Positions 54,935 to 64,000 of a stretch of 64,000 bases of DNA are shown here, piece by piece. The stretch covers positions 470,093,650-470,157,649 of the forward strand of contig CM042684.1 of the NCBI GenBank assembly GCA_023614405.1, written 5' to 3'. How positions within the stretch are numbered: the first letter of the stretch is position 1; every line of letters begins with the position of its first letter. A program made the position numbers and the translations under genes. The notes under the pieces are model-generated. The model saw only the letters and a list, made by a program, of their open reading frames with translations, was not told the origin of the DNA and searched no databases. Source of the stretch: Avena insularis (Eukaryota; Streptophyta; Magnoliopsida; Poales; Poaceae).

Positions 54935-57569
54935 ATGAGCCACCCATGGATGTACGGTGACCGACGCTCTGACGCTTACAGAGAAGGTGTGCATTCTTTT
55001 CGCCTTGTGGCCGAGGTGAACTAGCGGCGGGATGGTTTTATGTGTTGTCCATGTATTGAATGTCGGAATGAGCAGGCTCACACTTTCTCAAGAGTCATTC
55101 AGAGCCACCTGCTTCGGTCCGGTTTCATGTCCGGCTATAATGTTTGGACCAAGCACGGAGAAAGAGGGGTTATGATGGAAGACGGCGATGAAGAAGAGAA
55201 CGATGATGGCAACTACCGATCTATGTTCCCTGAATACGATGATACCGCAGTTGAAGATAATGAAAAAGAAGGGGGTGAAGAACGGGAACCAGATGAGCCC
55301 GTTGATGATTTTGGTCGGGTCATTAGTGATGCAAGGCAGACCGCATACGTAAAAGGAGAGGTTGCAGTTCAAGCAGATGTTACAGGACCACAACACATTG
55401 TTGTATCCAACTTGTGAAGATGGCCAGAAGAAGCTGGGTAGCACACAGGAATTGTTGAAGTGGAAGGCAGAGACCGGTATGACTGACTCGGGATTTGAAA
55501 AGTTACTGGTAATAATAAAGAAGCTGCTTCCAAGAAATAACCAATTGCCCTCCAAGACGCACGAAGCAAAAAACTTGTCTGCCTCTAGGATTAGACGCGT
55601 AAGATACATGCATGCCCTAATGATCGCATCCTCTACCGCGTGAGAAGTACGAGAATATGGATAAATGCCCGGTATGCACTGCATTGCGGTATAAGATCAG
55701 AAAAGATGACCCTGGTGATGTTGAGGGCGAGCAACCCAGGAAGAGGGTTCCTGCCAAGGTGATGTGGTATGCTCCTATAATACCACGGTTGAAACGTTTG
55801 TTCAGAAATAAAGAGCATGCCAAGTTGTTGCGATGGCACATGGAAGACCGTAAGAAAGACGGGATGTTGAGGCACCTTGCTGATGGTCGGCAGTGGAGAA
55901 AAATCGAGAGAGACTTCCTGGACTTTGCTGGTGACGCAAGGAACTTATGGTTTGGTCTAAGTACCGATGGCATGAATCCTTTTGGGGAGCAGAACTGCAG
56001 TCACAGCACCTGGCTCGTGACTCTATGTATCTACAACCTTCCTCCTTGGTTGTGCATGAAGCGAAAGTTCATTATGATGCCAGTGCTCATCCAAGGCCCG
56101 AAGCAACCCGGCAACGACATTGATGTGTACCTAAGGCCATTAGTTGATAAACTTCTACAGTTGTGGGCCAAACCAGGTGCACGTGTGTGAGATGAGCACA
56201 AATAGCAGGAATTTGACCTACAAGCGTTGCTGTTCGTAACCATCAATGATTGGCCTGCTCTTAGTAACATTTCGTGACGTATTTAACAAAGGATACAATG
56301 CATGCACGCATCTGTTTAGATGAGACTGAAAGTATATATCTAGATAAATGTAGAAAGAATGTGTACTGCAATCGCTGCTTTTTCCGCCTACCATCCCTTA
56401 AAGAAGAAAGGCAGGCATTTCAATGGCAAGGCAGAAACCCGGACGAAGCTTGTCCCCCGTAGTGGTGCTGATGTATTTGGTATGGTCAAGGATTTGGATG
56501 TAATCTTTGGAAAGGGTCCTGGAGGACAACCTGTTCCGAAATACCCCATTACCGGACACGCACCCATGTGGAAGAAGAAATCTATATTTTGGAAGCTACC
56601 CTATTGGAAAGTGCATGAGGTCCGCTCTGCAATCGACGTGATGCACCTGACGAAGAATCTTTGCGTGAATATTCTAGGCTTCCTGGGCTTGTATGGGAAG
56701 TCAAAAGATACCCCGACAGCATGGGAGGACCAGCAACATCATAAAGGACGAGACGGCAAGCATCCAGGGCAGTTTCAAGGGCTTGCCAGCTACGCTCTTA
56801 CCAAAGAAGAGAAGGAAATCTTTTTTGAAGTCCTTTTCAGTAGCAAGGTCCCGTCTGGCTTCTCGTCGAATATAAAGGGAATAGTAAATATGAAAGAGAA
56901 AAAAATTCAAAACCTAAAGTCTCATGACTGCCATGTGCTTATGACGCAATTGTTTCCGGTTGCATTGAGGGGAATTCTACCAGAAAATGTTCGACTAGCC
57001 ATTGTGAAAGTATGTGCATTCCTCAATGCAATTTATCAGAAGGTAATCGATCGAGAAAGTCTATCGAGTTCTGATTGATGTGGTCCAATGTCCGTCAGCT
57101 TGAAGTTGTTGTTCCCGCCATCCTTCTTCAATATTATGACGCACCTCCTAGTTCACCTAGTCGAAGAGATTAGAATTCTCGGTCCTGTTTCTACACAATA
57201 TGTTCCCTTCGAGAGGTTCATGGAGTCTTAAAGAAATATGTTCATAACCATGCTAGGCGGAAGGAAGCATCTCCAAGGGCTATGGAAGAGGAGGTCATTG
57301 AGTTTTGTGTTGACTTTCTTCGACCTTAAGCCGATTGGTGTTCTGAATCTGGTTTGAGGGAGGATGACCGAAAAGGCACACTAGGAAGGAAATCAATGGT
57401 ATGTAGGGACGGGCATTCTTTCACTCAAGCACACTACACAGTTCTACACAATTCCACCGTGGTGGCTCCGTATATCGAGAAACACAAGAATATTCTACGC
57501 TCAAAACACAGGGAAGCTCAAACCTTGATTAAAGGGGAACACGAGAAGAATTTTGGCAATTGGTTGTAG
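54935..57569 (+). pseudogene. TNP2-type CACTA transposase, broken
   Basis: An exon begins after GCAG at 54935 (MSHPWMYGDRRSD), the start of the transposase-associated domain; a TAG interrupts it at 55022-55024. It continues RRDGFMCCPCIECRN, an acidic region, and, after a frameshift near 55400, the helical part to 55641. The tnp2 domain follows: CPVCTALRYK, then GLSTDGMNPFGEQNCSHSTW, LPPWLCMKRKFIMMPVLIQG (55657-56190, closed by TGA). The next parts are NVYCNR...KKKGRHFNGKAET, WKLPYWKVHEVRSAIDVMHL and NILGFLGLYGKSKDTPTAWE (to 57078, TGA) and a C-terminal DUF4218-like part to 57569 ending FGNWL. At least five stops and several frameshifts are present. The intact protein would cut and join the transposon ends. 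Confidence 0.9.
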
Positions 57570-57594
57570 ACACATCTCATGAATAACACCACTG

Positions 57595-58221
57595 TTGGAG
57601 ATGAGTTGTACTCGTTGGCAGTTACCATCTTCGACTATATGTACTTTCCAAGGGTACGAGATAAATGGGAATACATTTTACACGATCGCCCAAGATAAAA
57701 AGAGCACCAACCAAAACAGTGGTGTCCGCTTTGATGCAACAGATGACAATGGGCAGATTGACACATATTATGGGTACATAGAGGAGATATGGGAACTTGA
57801 CTATGGACCTACTTTTAAGGTCCCTTTGTTTCGGTGCAAATGGGTCAAGCTGACAGGAGGCGGGGTACATGTAGACGAAAAGTACGGCATGACAATAGTG
57901 GATCTCAACAATCTTGCGTACATGGATGAACCATTCGTCCTAGCCAATGATGTGGCTCAGGTTTTCTATGTGAAGGACATGTCTACCAAACCGAGAAAAA
58001 GGAAAGATAAGCAAAAGAGTACAGAATACGATGAGCCAAAGCGCCACATATTTCTTTCAGGGAAAAGAAACATCGTGGGAGTGGATGACAAGACAGACAT
58101 GTCAGAAGATTACAATAAGTTTCATGAAATTCCGTCCTTCAAAGTGAAAACTGATCCAAGTATCCTGTTAAATGATGAAGATTCTCCATGGCTACGGTGC
58201 AGAAGAAAACCACAACACTAG
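57595..58221 (+). pseudogene. DUF4216-like C-terminal region of the CACTA transposase
   Basis: One open frame of about 200 codons with YEINGNTFYTIAQDKKSTNQ, NSGVRFDATDDNGQIDTYYG, FKVPLFRCKWVK and DEPFVLANDVAQVFYVKDM, matching the DUF4216 domain that follows tnp2 and DUF4218 in CACTA transposases. A basic stretch KPRKRKDKQK follows as a possible nuclear localisation signal. A stop separates it from the upstream part (57567-57569), and the ATG at the frame's start is not the real start. Confidence 0.85.
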
Positions 58222-58756
58222 ATGTTGGTGATGTGTAATAATGTATTAAACCTTTTATTTGAGACATAAATCTATGTAATTAAACCTTTTATTTGAGACA
58301 TAAATCTATGTAATGTATTAAACCTTTTATTTGAGACAGAGGTGGGAACCGGTGGAAAGCGCGGGAACGCAGTGGCGCAGGAAACTTTCATCCCAGGTGG
58401 GGGCTCAAATCGGGACAAAAGATGGGGGGACCTTATCTGGGGGAGGCTTATTTGGGAGGGCCTTATCTGGGGGGTGGCTAACCTTTAGTACCGGCTGGTG
58501 GGTGCAACCGGGACTAAAGGTGTTTTTTGTGTCATCTAACAAAACTGTCGGTGGGATAAGGACGCGTGGGTAACCTTTAGTACCGGTGGGGGCTCAAACC
58601 GGGACTAAAGGCAGGTAGGATAAGGACGCTGTGGGACGACCGCTCGATGAGATAAAGCATGTAGCGCACGACGCCCTGTCGGAGGGAAAAAGACAAAGTA
58701 AAAGCGGCGTCGTGCCTATAAAAGGAGTATCGATACGCCATGGCAAGCAACTCAAC
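58222..58756. repeat. Internal subterminal-type repeats of the CACTA element
   Basis: A direct repeat with AAACCTTTTATTTGAGACA occurs three times at 58249-58338. Then GGGACCTTATCTGGGGGAGG-type repeats and two CACTA motifs follow: CCTTTAGTACCGGCTGGTGG...AACCGGGACTAAAGG (58490-58528) and CTTTAGTACCGGTGGGGGCT...CAAACCGGGACTAAAGG (58574-58611). These are inverted pairs like those at the element's left end. Confidence 0.8.
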
Positions 58757-59262
58757 AAGCCAACATGGATGGAGAGTTTCATCCCCATGGATGGAGGAAA
58801 GGGTTGGGAAATCTCCCGTGGCGGAACTTCTCGAAGATGCCCTTGGTGCACATGCCCTATGGCATCTTCGGAAGTTCCGGAAATATTTTCTGCTAGCGTG
58901 AAAGACTCCATCTCCGCCTCCCTGGGTTAGAGGTATGGTGGAAGCCATGGGATAGAGTGGAGAGAGGCGGCAGATATGAGTGTAGATGTGCTATGGCAAC
59001 GACCAAGCCAACATGGATGGAGAGTTTCATCCCCATGGATGGAGGAAAGGGATGGGAAATCTCCCGTGGCGGAATTTCTCAAAGATGCCCTTGGTACACA
59101 CGCCCTATGGCATCTTCGAAAGTTCCGCCTCGGAAAATATTTTCCTGCTAGTCCGTAAAAGACTCCATCTCCGCCTCCCTGGGGTTAGAGGTATGGTGAA
59201 AGCCATGGGATATAGTGGAGAGAGGCGGCAGATATGAGTCTAGATGTGCTATGGCAGTGATC
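58757..59262 (+). repeat. 248-bp tandem duplication in the CACTA element
   Basis: Two copies (58757-59004 and 59005-59262) begin AAGCCAACATGGATGGAGAG and contain TCATCCCCATGGATGGAGGA and TCCCGTGGCGGAA. The second has a few substitutions and small insertions (CCTCGGAAAATATTTTCC against GGAAATATTTTC). Each copy encodes a short frame of about 80 codons (TFIP-free, Trp/Gly-rich: NMDGEFHPHGWRKG) that I do not recognise; the frame could be a small exon or chance. Confidence 0.9.
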
Positions 59263-59265
59263 AAG

Positions 59266-59306
59266 CCTAAACCCTAAACCCTAAACCCTAAACCCTAAAC
59301 CCTAAA
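59266..59306 (-). repeat. Interstitial telomere-type repeat (CCCTAAA)n
   Basis: Five perfect CCCTAAA units plus a partial CCTAAA stand directly after the second copy of the 248-bp duplication. This is the plant telomere repeat, here on the C-rich strand, inside the CACTA element. Confidence 0.95.
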
Positions 59307-59759
59307 GGGGCTACCCTCATACGAAGAAAGCTACAGGGATAGACGATCCGAGGCCACCGGTCTAGGGTTTCGCCGGAGGAAGACCACCGGAGCATCGGAA
59401 TCACATGAAAATGGCAAAATGGTTAATAGTTTGACTAGTTAGAATAATTATTTTATAAAACGGAAAATGGATTTGAATCTCTGATTCAAATTCAAGCACT
59501 TTTTGTGTTAAAAATATGCGAAATATAAAAGTTAATGCATTTTTAAATTGGAAATGGCAAAATGGTTATTAGTTTCACTAGTTAGAATAATTACTTTATA
59601 AAACAGAAAATAGATTTGGATTACTTATTCAAATTCAAAAACTTTTCATGTTGAAAATTTTCTCAAATTCATAAGTATGCAAAAACTCTATAATTCAAAT
59701 GTTTAAAAAATCTAATAGTTACAAATTGTAATATTTGAAAAAACAGGCGCCAACTTAGG
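59307..59759. other. AT-rich spacer with a diverged direct repeat
   Basis: AAATGGCAAAATGGTTAATAGT at about 59406 recurs as GGAAATGGCAAAATGGTTATTAG at about 59551, each followed by TGACTAGTTAGAATAATTA-like or similar sequence and by TTTATAAAAC(G/A)GAAAAT, so about 100-145 bp is duplicated with divergence. No open frame. Confidence 0.6.
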
Positions 59760-59930
59760 CCCAACACAAGAATTTGGGCTTTAGTCCGGCCCGAACACCA
59801 TCCGGGACTAAAGGCTCTGCAGCAAAGCATCCAAAGCCTTTAGTCCCGGTGCGTGGCTGGAACCGGGACTAAAGACCCCCCTTTAGTCCCGATTTGTGCC
59901 ACGCATCGGGACTAAAGGGTGTGGGGGTAT
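59760..59930. repeat. Second internal block of CACTA subterminal motifs
   Basis: Inverted pairs GGGCTTTAGTCC/GGGACTAAAGGC, CCTTTAGTCCCGGTGCGTGG/AACCGGGACTAAAGA and CCTTTAGTCCCGATTTG/ATCGGGACTAAAGGG occur in sequence, like those at 54405-54630. Such motifs usually mark the ends of CACTA elements, so this block may be an inner terminus or a duplicated one. Confidence 0.82.
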
Positions 59931-60306
59931 TTATTGTGCCGCTTCTTCCCCGGTGGAATTCATCGACCGGAGCACATCTCGCGAGGAGCTAGCAGTACGC
60001 CGCCAAAATTTGGAGCTAAAATTTGAGCTGCCACTCGCCGCCTCCGCCTGGTCCACAGTAGCCACCCGCCGTGACGCCTCCAGACGCCTCTCTGCCAGAG
60101 CCACCTCACGTGTTGGCACGCCACGCCTCGAGACGCGTGCACGTCTGCCCGCCGGGAGGTATGCCTCTCCGCCTCCGTCTGCCTCGCCACCCACAGCAGC
60201 CGCCGAGGCTTGCCTCACCCACTGCTGTAATGCCTCCATCCCGTCGGCCCCATCAGCAGCCCGAGCCCGGCCACTTTTTTTAATTTTTTGTATTTTTATA
60301 TATTAA
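59896..60306 (+). CDS. Hypothetical GC-rich ORF, possible first exon of the second CACTA gene
   Basis: A 136-codon frame, GC-rich, with LEFIDRSTSREEL-like start region (SSPVEFIDRSTSREELAVRR) and an Ala/Arg/Pro-rich remainder, ending in a hydrophobic FLIFCIFIY. Composition contrasts with the AT-rich DNA on both sides. Overlapping frames on the other strand are equally long, so coding is unproven; no domain is seen. Confidence 0.3.
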   Translation: MPRIGTKGCGGIYCAASSPVEFIDRSTSREELAVRRQNLELKFELPLAASAWSTVATRRDASRRLSARATSRVGTPRLETRARLPAGRYASPPPSASPPTAAAEACLTHCCNASIPSAPSAARARPLFLIFCIFIY

Positions 60307-60644
60307 TTAAGAATTATTACTAGTAGTAGATAGAATTATTACTAGTATTACTAGTATAGTATATATTAATTTCTAGTGTATTTTTTATATGTTAATAATT
60401 ATTACTAGTATATATAAATATAATATATATAAATATAGTATATATAAATATAGTATATATAAATATGTTTGTGTATAATAGTAATAGATCATATAGATAT
60501 AGTATATATATATATGTTTTTTATTTCTTGTATCTTTTTTATATTGTAATATTTATTACTAGTATATAAATATAGTATATATATATGTTTGTGTATATAT
60601 ATTTATTACTAGTAATAATATATAGTAGTGCTAAAGAAATAACT
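60307..60644. repeat. Simple AT-rich tandem sequence
   Basis: Repeats of TAGTATATATAAATA (period about 15-17) at 60405-60470 and related TATATA and TTACTAGTAT motifs across the block. No coding potential. Confidence 0.85.
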
Positions 60645-61142
60645 ACCCTAAGTCCCAGAGTAGTGCTCGTGGGCCCCGGACTTAGGGTTAGGTGGTGTGC
60701 TCATGGGCCCCCGGACTTAGGGTTAATGTGGTAGTGCTCGCGGGCCCCCGGACTTAGGGTTATGGTGTTATTGCTCGCGGGCCCCCGGACTTAGGGTTAA
60801 TGTGGTAGTGCTCGCGAGCCCCCGGACTTACGGTTAGGGTGGTAGTGCTCGCGGGCCCCCGGACTTAGGGTTAATGTGGTAGTGCTCGCGGGCCCCCGGA
60901 CTTAGGGTTAGGGTGGTAGTGCTCACGGCCCCCCGGACTTAGGGTTAATGTGGTAGTGCTCGCGAGCCCCCGGACTTAGGGTTAGGGTAGTGGTGCTCGC
61001 GGGCCGCCCGGACTTAGGGTTAGGGTGGTGGTGCTCGCGGGCCCCCGGACTTAGGGTTAGAGTGGTGGTGCTCGTGGGCCCCCGGAGATAGGGTTAGGGT
61101 GGTGGTGCTTGCGGGACGCCCGGACTTAGGGTTAGGGTTAGG
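60645..61142. repeat. 37-bp tandem repeat with embedded TTAGGG motifs
   Basis: About 13 copies of a 37-bp unit of the form GGGCCCCCGGACTTAGGG followed by TTAATGTGG or TTAGGGTGG and TAGTGCTCGC. Copies at 60750, 60787 and 60824 are exactly 37 bp apart; the first spacing is 35. Two alternating variants, AATGTGG and AGGGTGG, suggest a 74-bp higher-order unit in the middle (about 60780-61000). The array ends GGGTTAGGGTTAGGGC. Confidence 0.93.
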
Positions 61143-61263
61143 GCATCACTAGAATTTTGCTATTGTTTAGTATTATTGTAGCAAATTGCATGTTCATATT
61201 ATTGTTTAGTGTTATTTTATGCAGCAATATTGAATGAAAAATGTTATTCTGTGCATTTTGTAG

Positions 61264-63867
61264 AAAACTACGGATCCAATCCAGAGAGACCTAGCACAGG
61301 AAGAAATTCTCGAGGATATGATCAACGACACCCCCCATGTTGATCCACCCGAATCTCCGTCGATTTATCTGAACCCCTTCGGTGAGGGAGAGGAGGTCGA
61401 CCGAAATGATCAAGGAGAAGTCGACGACTCCGGTGGTGGAGAAGCCGACGGCGAGGTATATATATGAAGTCTGGTGATCAGTAGATGCATTAACTGAGTT
61501 GTATATATATATATAAATTGACGAATGTTTCTTCTCTTAGGCCCCCACATCGAGCAAAAAATATTCCAAACGAGGCCCGACCAAAATGTTGGACGCATCT
61601 ACGCGTTATACAATTACGCGGGTATCACCAGGGGTGAACCGGTGGAACCCGAAAAGGCTAAAACTGTATTTAAACAACAATGCGGAGTTATGGTTAGAGA
61701 TCGCATCCCGATCACCGTTCAAGAGTGGAATAAGACCAAAGGGGCGAAAGAGGGTGAGTATGTCTCTGACAGGTGCAAAGAGGGTCTTTGGAATGACCTC
61801 ATGACACATTTCACCCTGCCAGAATGTGAGGATGATGCCGACACAGCTGCATTGAGGAAGAAAGTCAAGAAGTGGACTCTTACGAAGATGGCCAAACTAT
61901 TCAAAAACTGGAAGAAAGCATTATGGCAAAAGTATCAGAAGACGAAGAAGGCTCCTAAATTTGAATGCTATCTAACGGCAAGAAGTTAACTGGGATGCAT
62001 TTGTGAAGTACAAGGAGTCACAACCTGCTATGGAAATGTCGGAAAAAAATAAGAAAAATGCCGCGATGAAGAAATATCACCATCACCTAGGGCCAGGGGG
62101 CTACGCGACTGCCATGCCAAAGTGGGATGCTAAAGAGAATGAGCTGCTTGCTAAAGGGATCACTCCAGAACCAATACGCGAAGAATGGGATCTGAGGGCA
62201 AGGAATTGGTTCCTTGGGCATGGGAGTGAGTATGACGAAAGTACAGGGGACCTTATTTGCAGTGACGGGATTAGGATACCCCGGGATACATGGCAGAAAG
62301 TGGTGAAGGAGATTAAAGCGGGGACAACAAAGTTTCGTCCCGATAGAGAGAAAGACTTGTTGACAAAGGTCCTCAGGAATGACGAACGCGGAGGACGTGT
62401 ACGAGGCCTTGGCCCTAGTTATACGTGGGAGATGGGGTTTCCCAAAGACAGAGATACTTATAGGAGCCGAGAGAGAGCAAAGAGGCGACGGCAGGAGGAG
62501 GAGGGAGACAAGTTCACCGAGTTGATAGGAACACTTGAATGCATCAGACAGATTGATTTAACCGAGGAGCAGCTGCAAGATCTCAGACTCAATATTACCG
62601 CCGTCCCATCTCAGCGGAAAAGCAGCGTGGCTGAATCGGAGGTCCCTTCTGACGATGCACGTATGGTAGATGGCGGTCCCGGCTACCCCGTGGATGGAAT
62701 CAAGGAGTAGGCATCTTGTGAGCTCCATCAGAAGGTGAAGAACCTATCCATCAAGGTGGCGGTCGGATGTGCTTTACCTTGTCCACCTGGCGCACGCTAG
62801 CATGGCCGTGAGATTCTAGCTGGCTATGCTAAAGTTGGTGTGGATGAAATCGCAATGGGGTGGGACTCAATGGAGCTTGACATCCCTGGACCTGAAGGTG
62901 AGAGAACACTCGGAGAAGTACTGGGTGGTATCATTCTATGGGACAAGAACAACATCAAGCTTCCAGCTGACGCCAAAGCCAACACCGCCTTCGAGTGGTC
63001 GCATGTCACCTTCACCTCCATCACCTCCAAGAAGCCCACCCCATGACTACGACCACCACAGCCCGAGTCCATCTCGATCTCCGCCGCAGCCTCCGATTAG
63101 TACTAAACGACGCAGGAGCCCAAAACGACAAATGTCGCCCCTCCCAAGAGTACCTCATAAGAATCTTTCTATCAGACCTTACGATCGTACTGACGAGGAA
63201 ACCGACATGATCAGAAGGCCGAATGTGTTGCGCAGCTTTAAAAGAAGAAACCCGAGCCCGCCCCAGTATACACCGAGAAGCAAAAAGCGTATGCACTTTC
63301 TTTTTTGAACACAAAATCGCAATATGACTTGCACCATAAGCCAGATGACTATCGACGCACACTTCGGAAGGAAGTGAAGAAGAGCAAATCAAGTAGAAGT
63401 GCAAGCGGGAGCAAATCATCAAGTCAAAGTGCAACCGGTAAAATAAAGGACGTCCCCCAGCTCGGGTAACAGGCCAAAAAATCGACCCCACCCCTCAAGG
63501 TGGTATCCTATGACACTCCCCAGCAGGATATGGAAGAAGCTAAGAAGCTTGCTGCCGCTATGAATGTGACTGTTGAGGAATTGCTAGGTTCCCAGGACGA
63601 CAAGTTACCCAAGGCTCAGGTAGTCCCTACATATGTCCCAGGGAAACCTCTGGTCAGCTTTGAGCAGTTCCAACAACTGCCAACACAAATGCGAAGTTTA
63701 CATAAATGGTACTTGAATGCCGTAAAGGAGGAGAGAATAATGATCGTGGCGAAAGTCCCACATGACTATTACTTCCGAGAAGAAGAGGTCCATGTTGAGT
63801 TTCCAGAACTCTTCCAGTTATACACTTTCGACGTCATCGACAAAAGTTTCATGAGTTGCTATTGTCT
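61264..63867 (+). pseudogene. Second CACTA gene: transposase_24/TNPA-like then Ulp1-type region
   Basis: An exon 61264-61455 (acidic, INDTPHVDPPESPSIYLNPF) has TTTGTAG before it and GTATATAT after it; the next begins after CTCTTAG at 61541 with KKYSKRGPTKM. After a frameshift near 61625 it reads KAKTVFKQQCGVMVRDRIPI and LWNDLMTHFTLPE, the plant transposase (Ptta/En/Spm, transposase_24) pattern. A TAA at 61987-61989 and a frame change lead to 62003-62710 with the coiled, basic part (PKDRDTYRSRERAKRRRQEE). Later frames hold a Pro/Ser/Arg-rich linker (62990-63308) and an exon 63500-63867: EEAKKLAAAMNVTVEELLGS, LPTQMRSLHKWYLNAVKEER, VEFPELFQLY. That last pattern precedes the Ulp1-type protease domain in grass CACTA proteins. 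The gene is broken in several places. Confidence 0.75.
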
Positions 63868-64000
63868 GTAAGTTGTTGAATTCATTGTCTATATATAAGC
63901 TGTTCATTTTTTTCAGTTGTTCAGTTCATTGCATGTAATTATCCTAATTATATCCTTTTGTACTCTATTATTATGCAGAATGAAGATCATGGAATGTAAA
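63868..64000 (+). other. Intron and start of the next exon of the second CACTA gene
   Basis: The donor GTAAGT is at 63868-63873 and the acceptor TTATGCAG ends at 63978. The exon start continues the frame as ...CYCL-MKIMECK, which fits the junction seen in other grass CACTA Ulp1-type genes. The exon runs off the window, so the catalytic His-Asp-Cys part is not visible. Confidence 0.7.

Larger units (their letters stand above)
54389..64000 (+). mobile_element. CACTA (En/Spm) DNA transposon, left part, runs off right edge
   Basis: The left terminus CGCTAGTAAAAAATGGGTC is a one-base variant of a CACTAGTA-type end. It is followed by subterminal repeats with the motif TTAGTCCCGG in both directions, a TATATATA leader, a TNP2-type transposase gene and, further on, a second gene with transposase_24/TNPA-like and Ulp1-like regions. 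Subterminal-type motifs also occur internally at 58480-58610 and 59770-59920, so the element may be a composite or may carry an inner CACTA end. No right terminus is visible. The genes are broken by stops and frameshifts. Confidence 0.85.

Noticed and set aside
60645..61142. A vertebrate-type telomere (TTAGGG)
   Set aside because: The motif is inside a 37-bp unit, not a pure array, and the pure telomere tract nearby is the plant type CCCTAAA.

Overview
The window is nuclear DNA of a grass, most likely a pooid (Triticeae/Aveneae/Poeae type) with a large repeat-rich genome. The evidence is the repeat community: Tekay-, Tat- and Athila-type Ty3/gypsy LTR retrotransposons, a CACTA element whose subterminal repeats carry the grass-type TTTAGTCCCGG motif, Stowaway- and Tourist-like MITEs, a hAT derivative and a very small TRIM/SMART-like LTR element. 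There are no bacterial-style operons, no rRNA or tRNA genes and no CRISPR array. The species cannot be fixed from the sequence.

Layout. 1-3878: the 5' end of a minus-strand Tekay-like element (interleaved tandem repeats, a fragment of a pre-gag ORF, Met-type PBS, 2.9-kb LTR). 3879-7823: low-copy DNA holding the only host-gene candidate, a two-exon DEDDy 3'-5' exonuclease-like gene with an in-frame stop, plus a 117-bp duplication and a 33-bp coding-phase minisatellite. 7824-21841: a complete but decayed minus-strand Tat-type element with a perfect CGAGG target duplication, pol and gag on the minus strand, a multi-exon accessory ORF on the opposite strand, and a solo LTR inside its gag. 21842-28659: degraded DNA with an old Tekay-like LTR and a Stowaway MITE. 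28660-30383: a GC-rich LINE-like retroposon with a 12-bp target duplication. 30498-35713: a non-autonomous Athila/Sabrina-like element, same LTR family as the solo LTR, whose 3' LTR is cut off at a junction with a truncated MITE. 36171-38585: low-copy DNA with one orphan CACTA end.

38586-50623: a full-length Tekay-type chromovirus on the minus strand with 2.9-kb LTRs, an uninterrupted 1,164-codon gag-protease-RT-RNase H-integrase frame, a decayed integrase C-terminus and chromodomain, and an extra coiled-coil/acidic ORF upstream of gag. 50624-54388: low-copy DNA with a Tourist-like MITE and a TRIM with 80-bp LTRs that received a 1.1-kb hAT derivative; both target duplications can be read exactly. 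54389-64000: the left part of a large CACTA (En/Spm) element with a broken TNP2 transposase, subterminal hairpins, a 248-bp duplication, an interstitial telomere-type tract, a 37-bp satellite array, and a second gene resembling plant transposase_24/TNPA followed by a Ulp1-protease-type region, running off the right edge.

Almost every gene here is a transposon gene and most are broken. The points least explained by standard annotation are the pre-gag accessory ORF shared by two separate Tekay-like elements, the spliced antisense gene of the Tat element, the hAT-in-TRIM nest, telomere-like sequence inside a CACTA element, and an exonuclease-like gene that could avoid its stop codon by using an acceptor 48 nt downstream.
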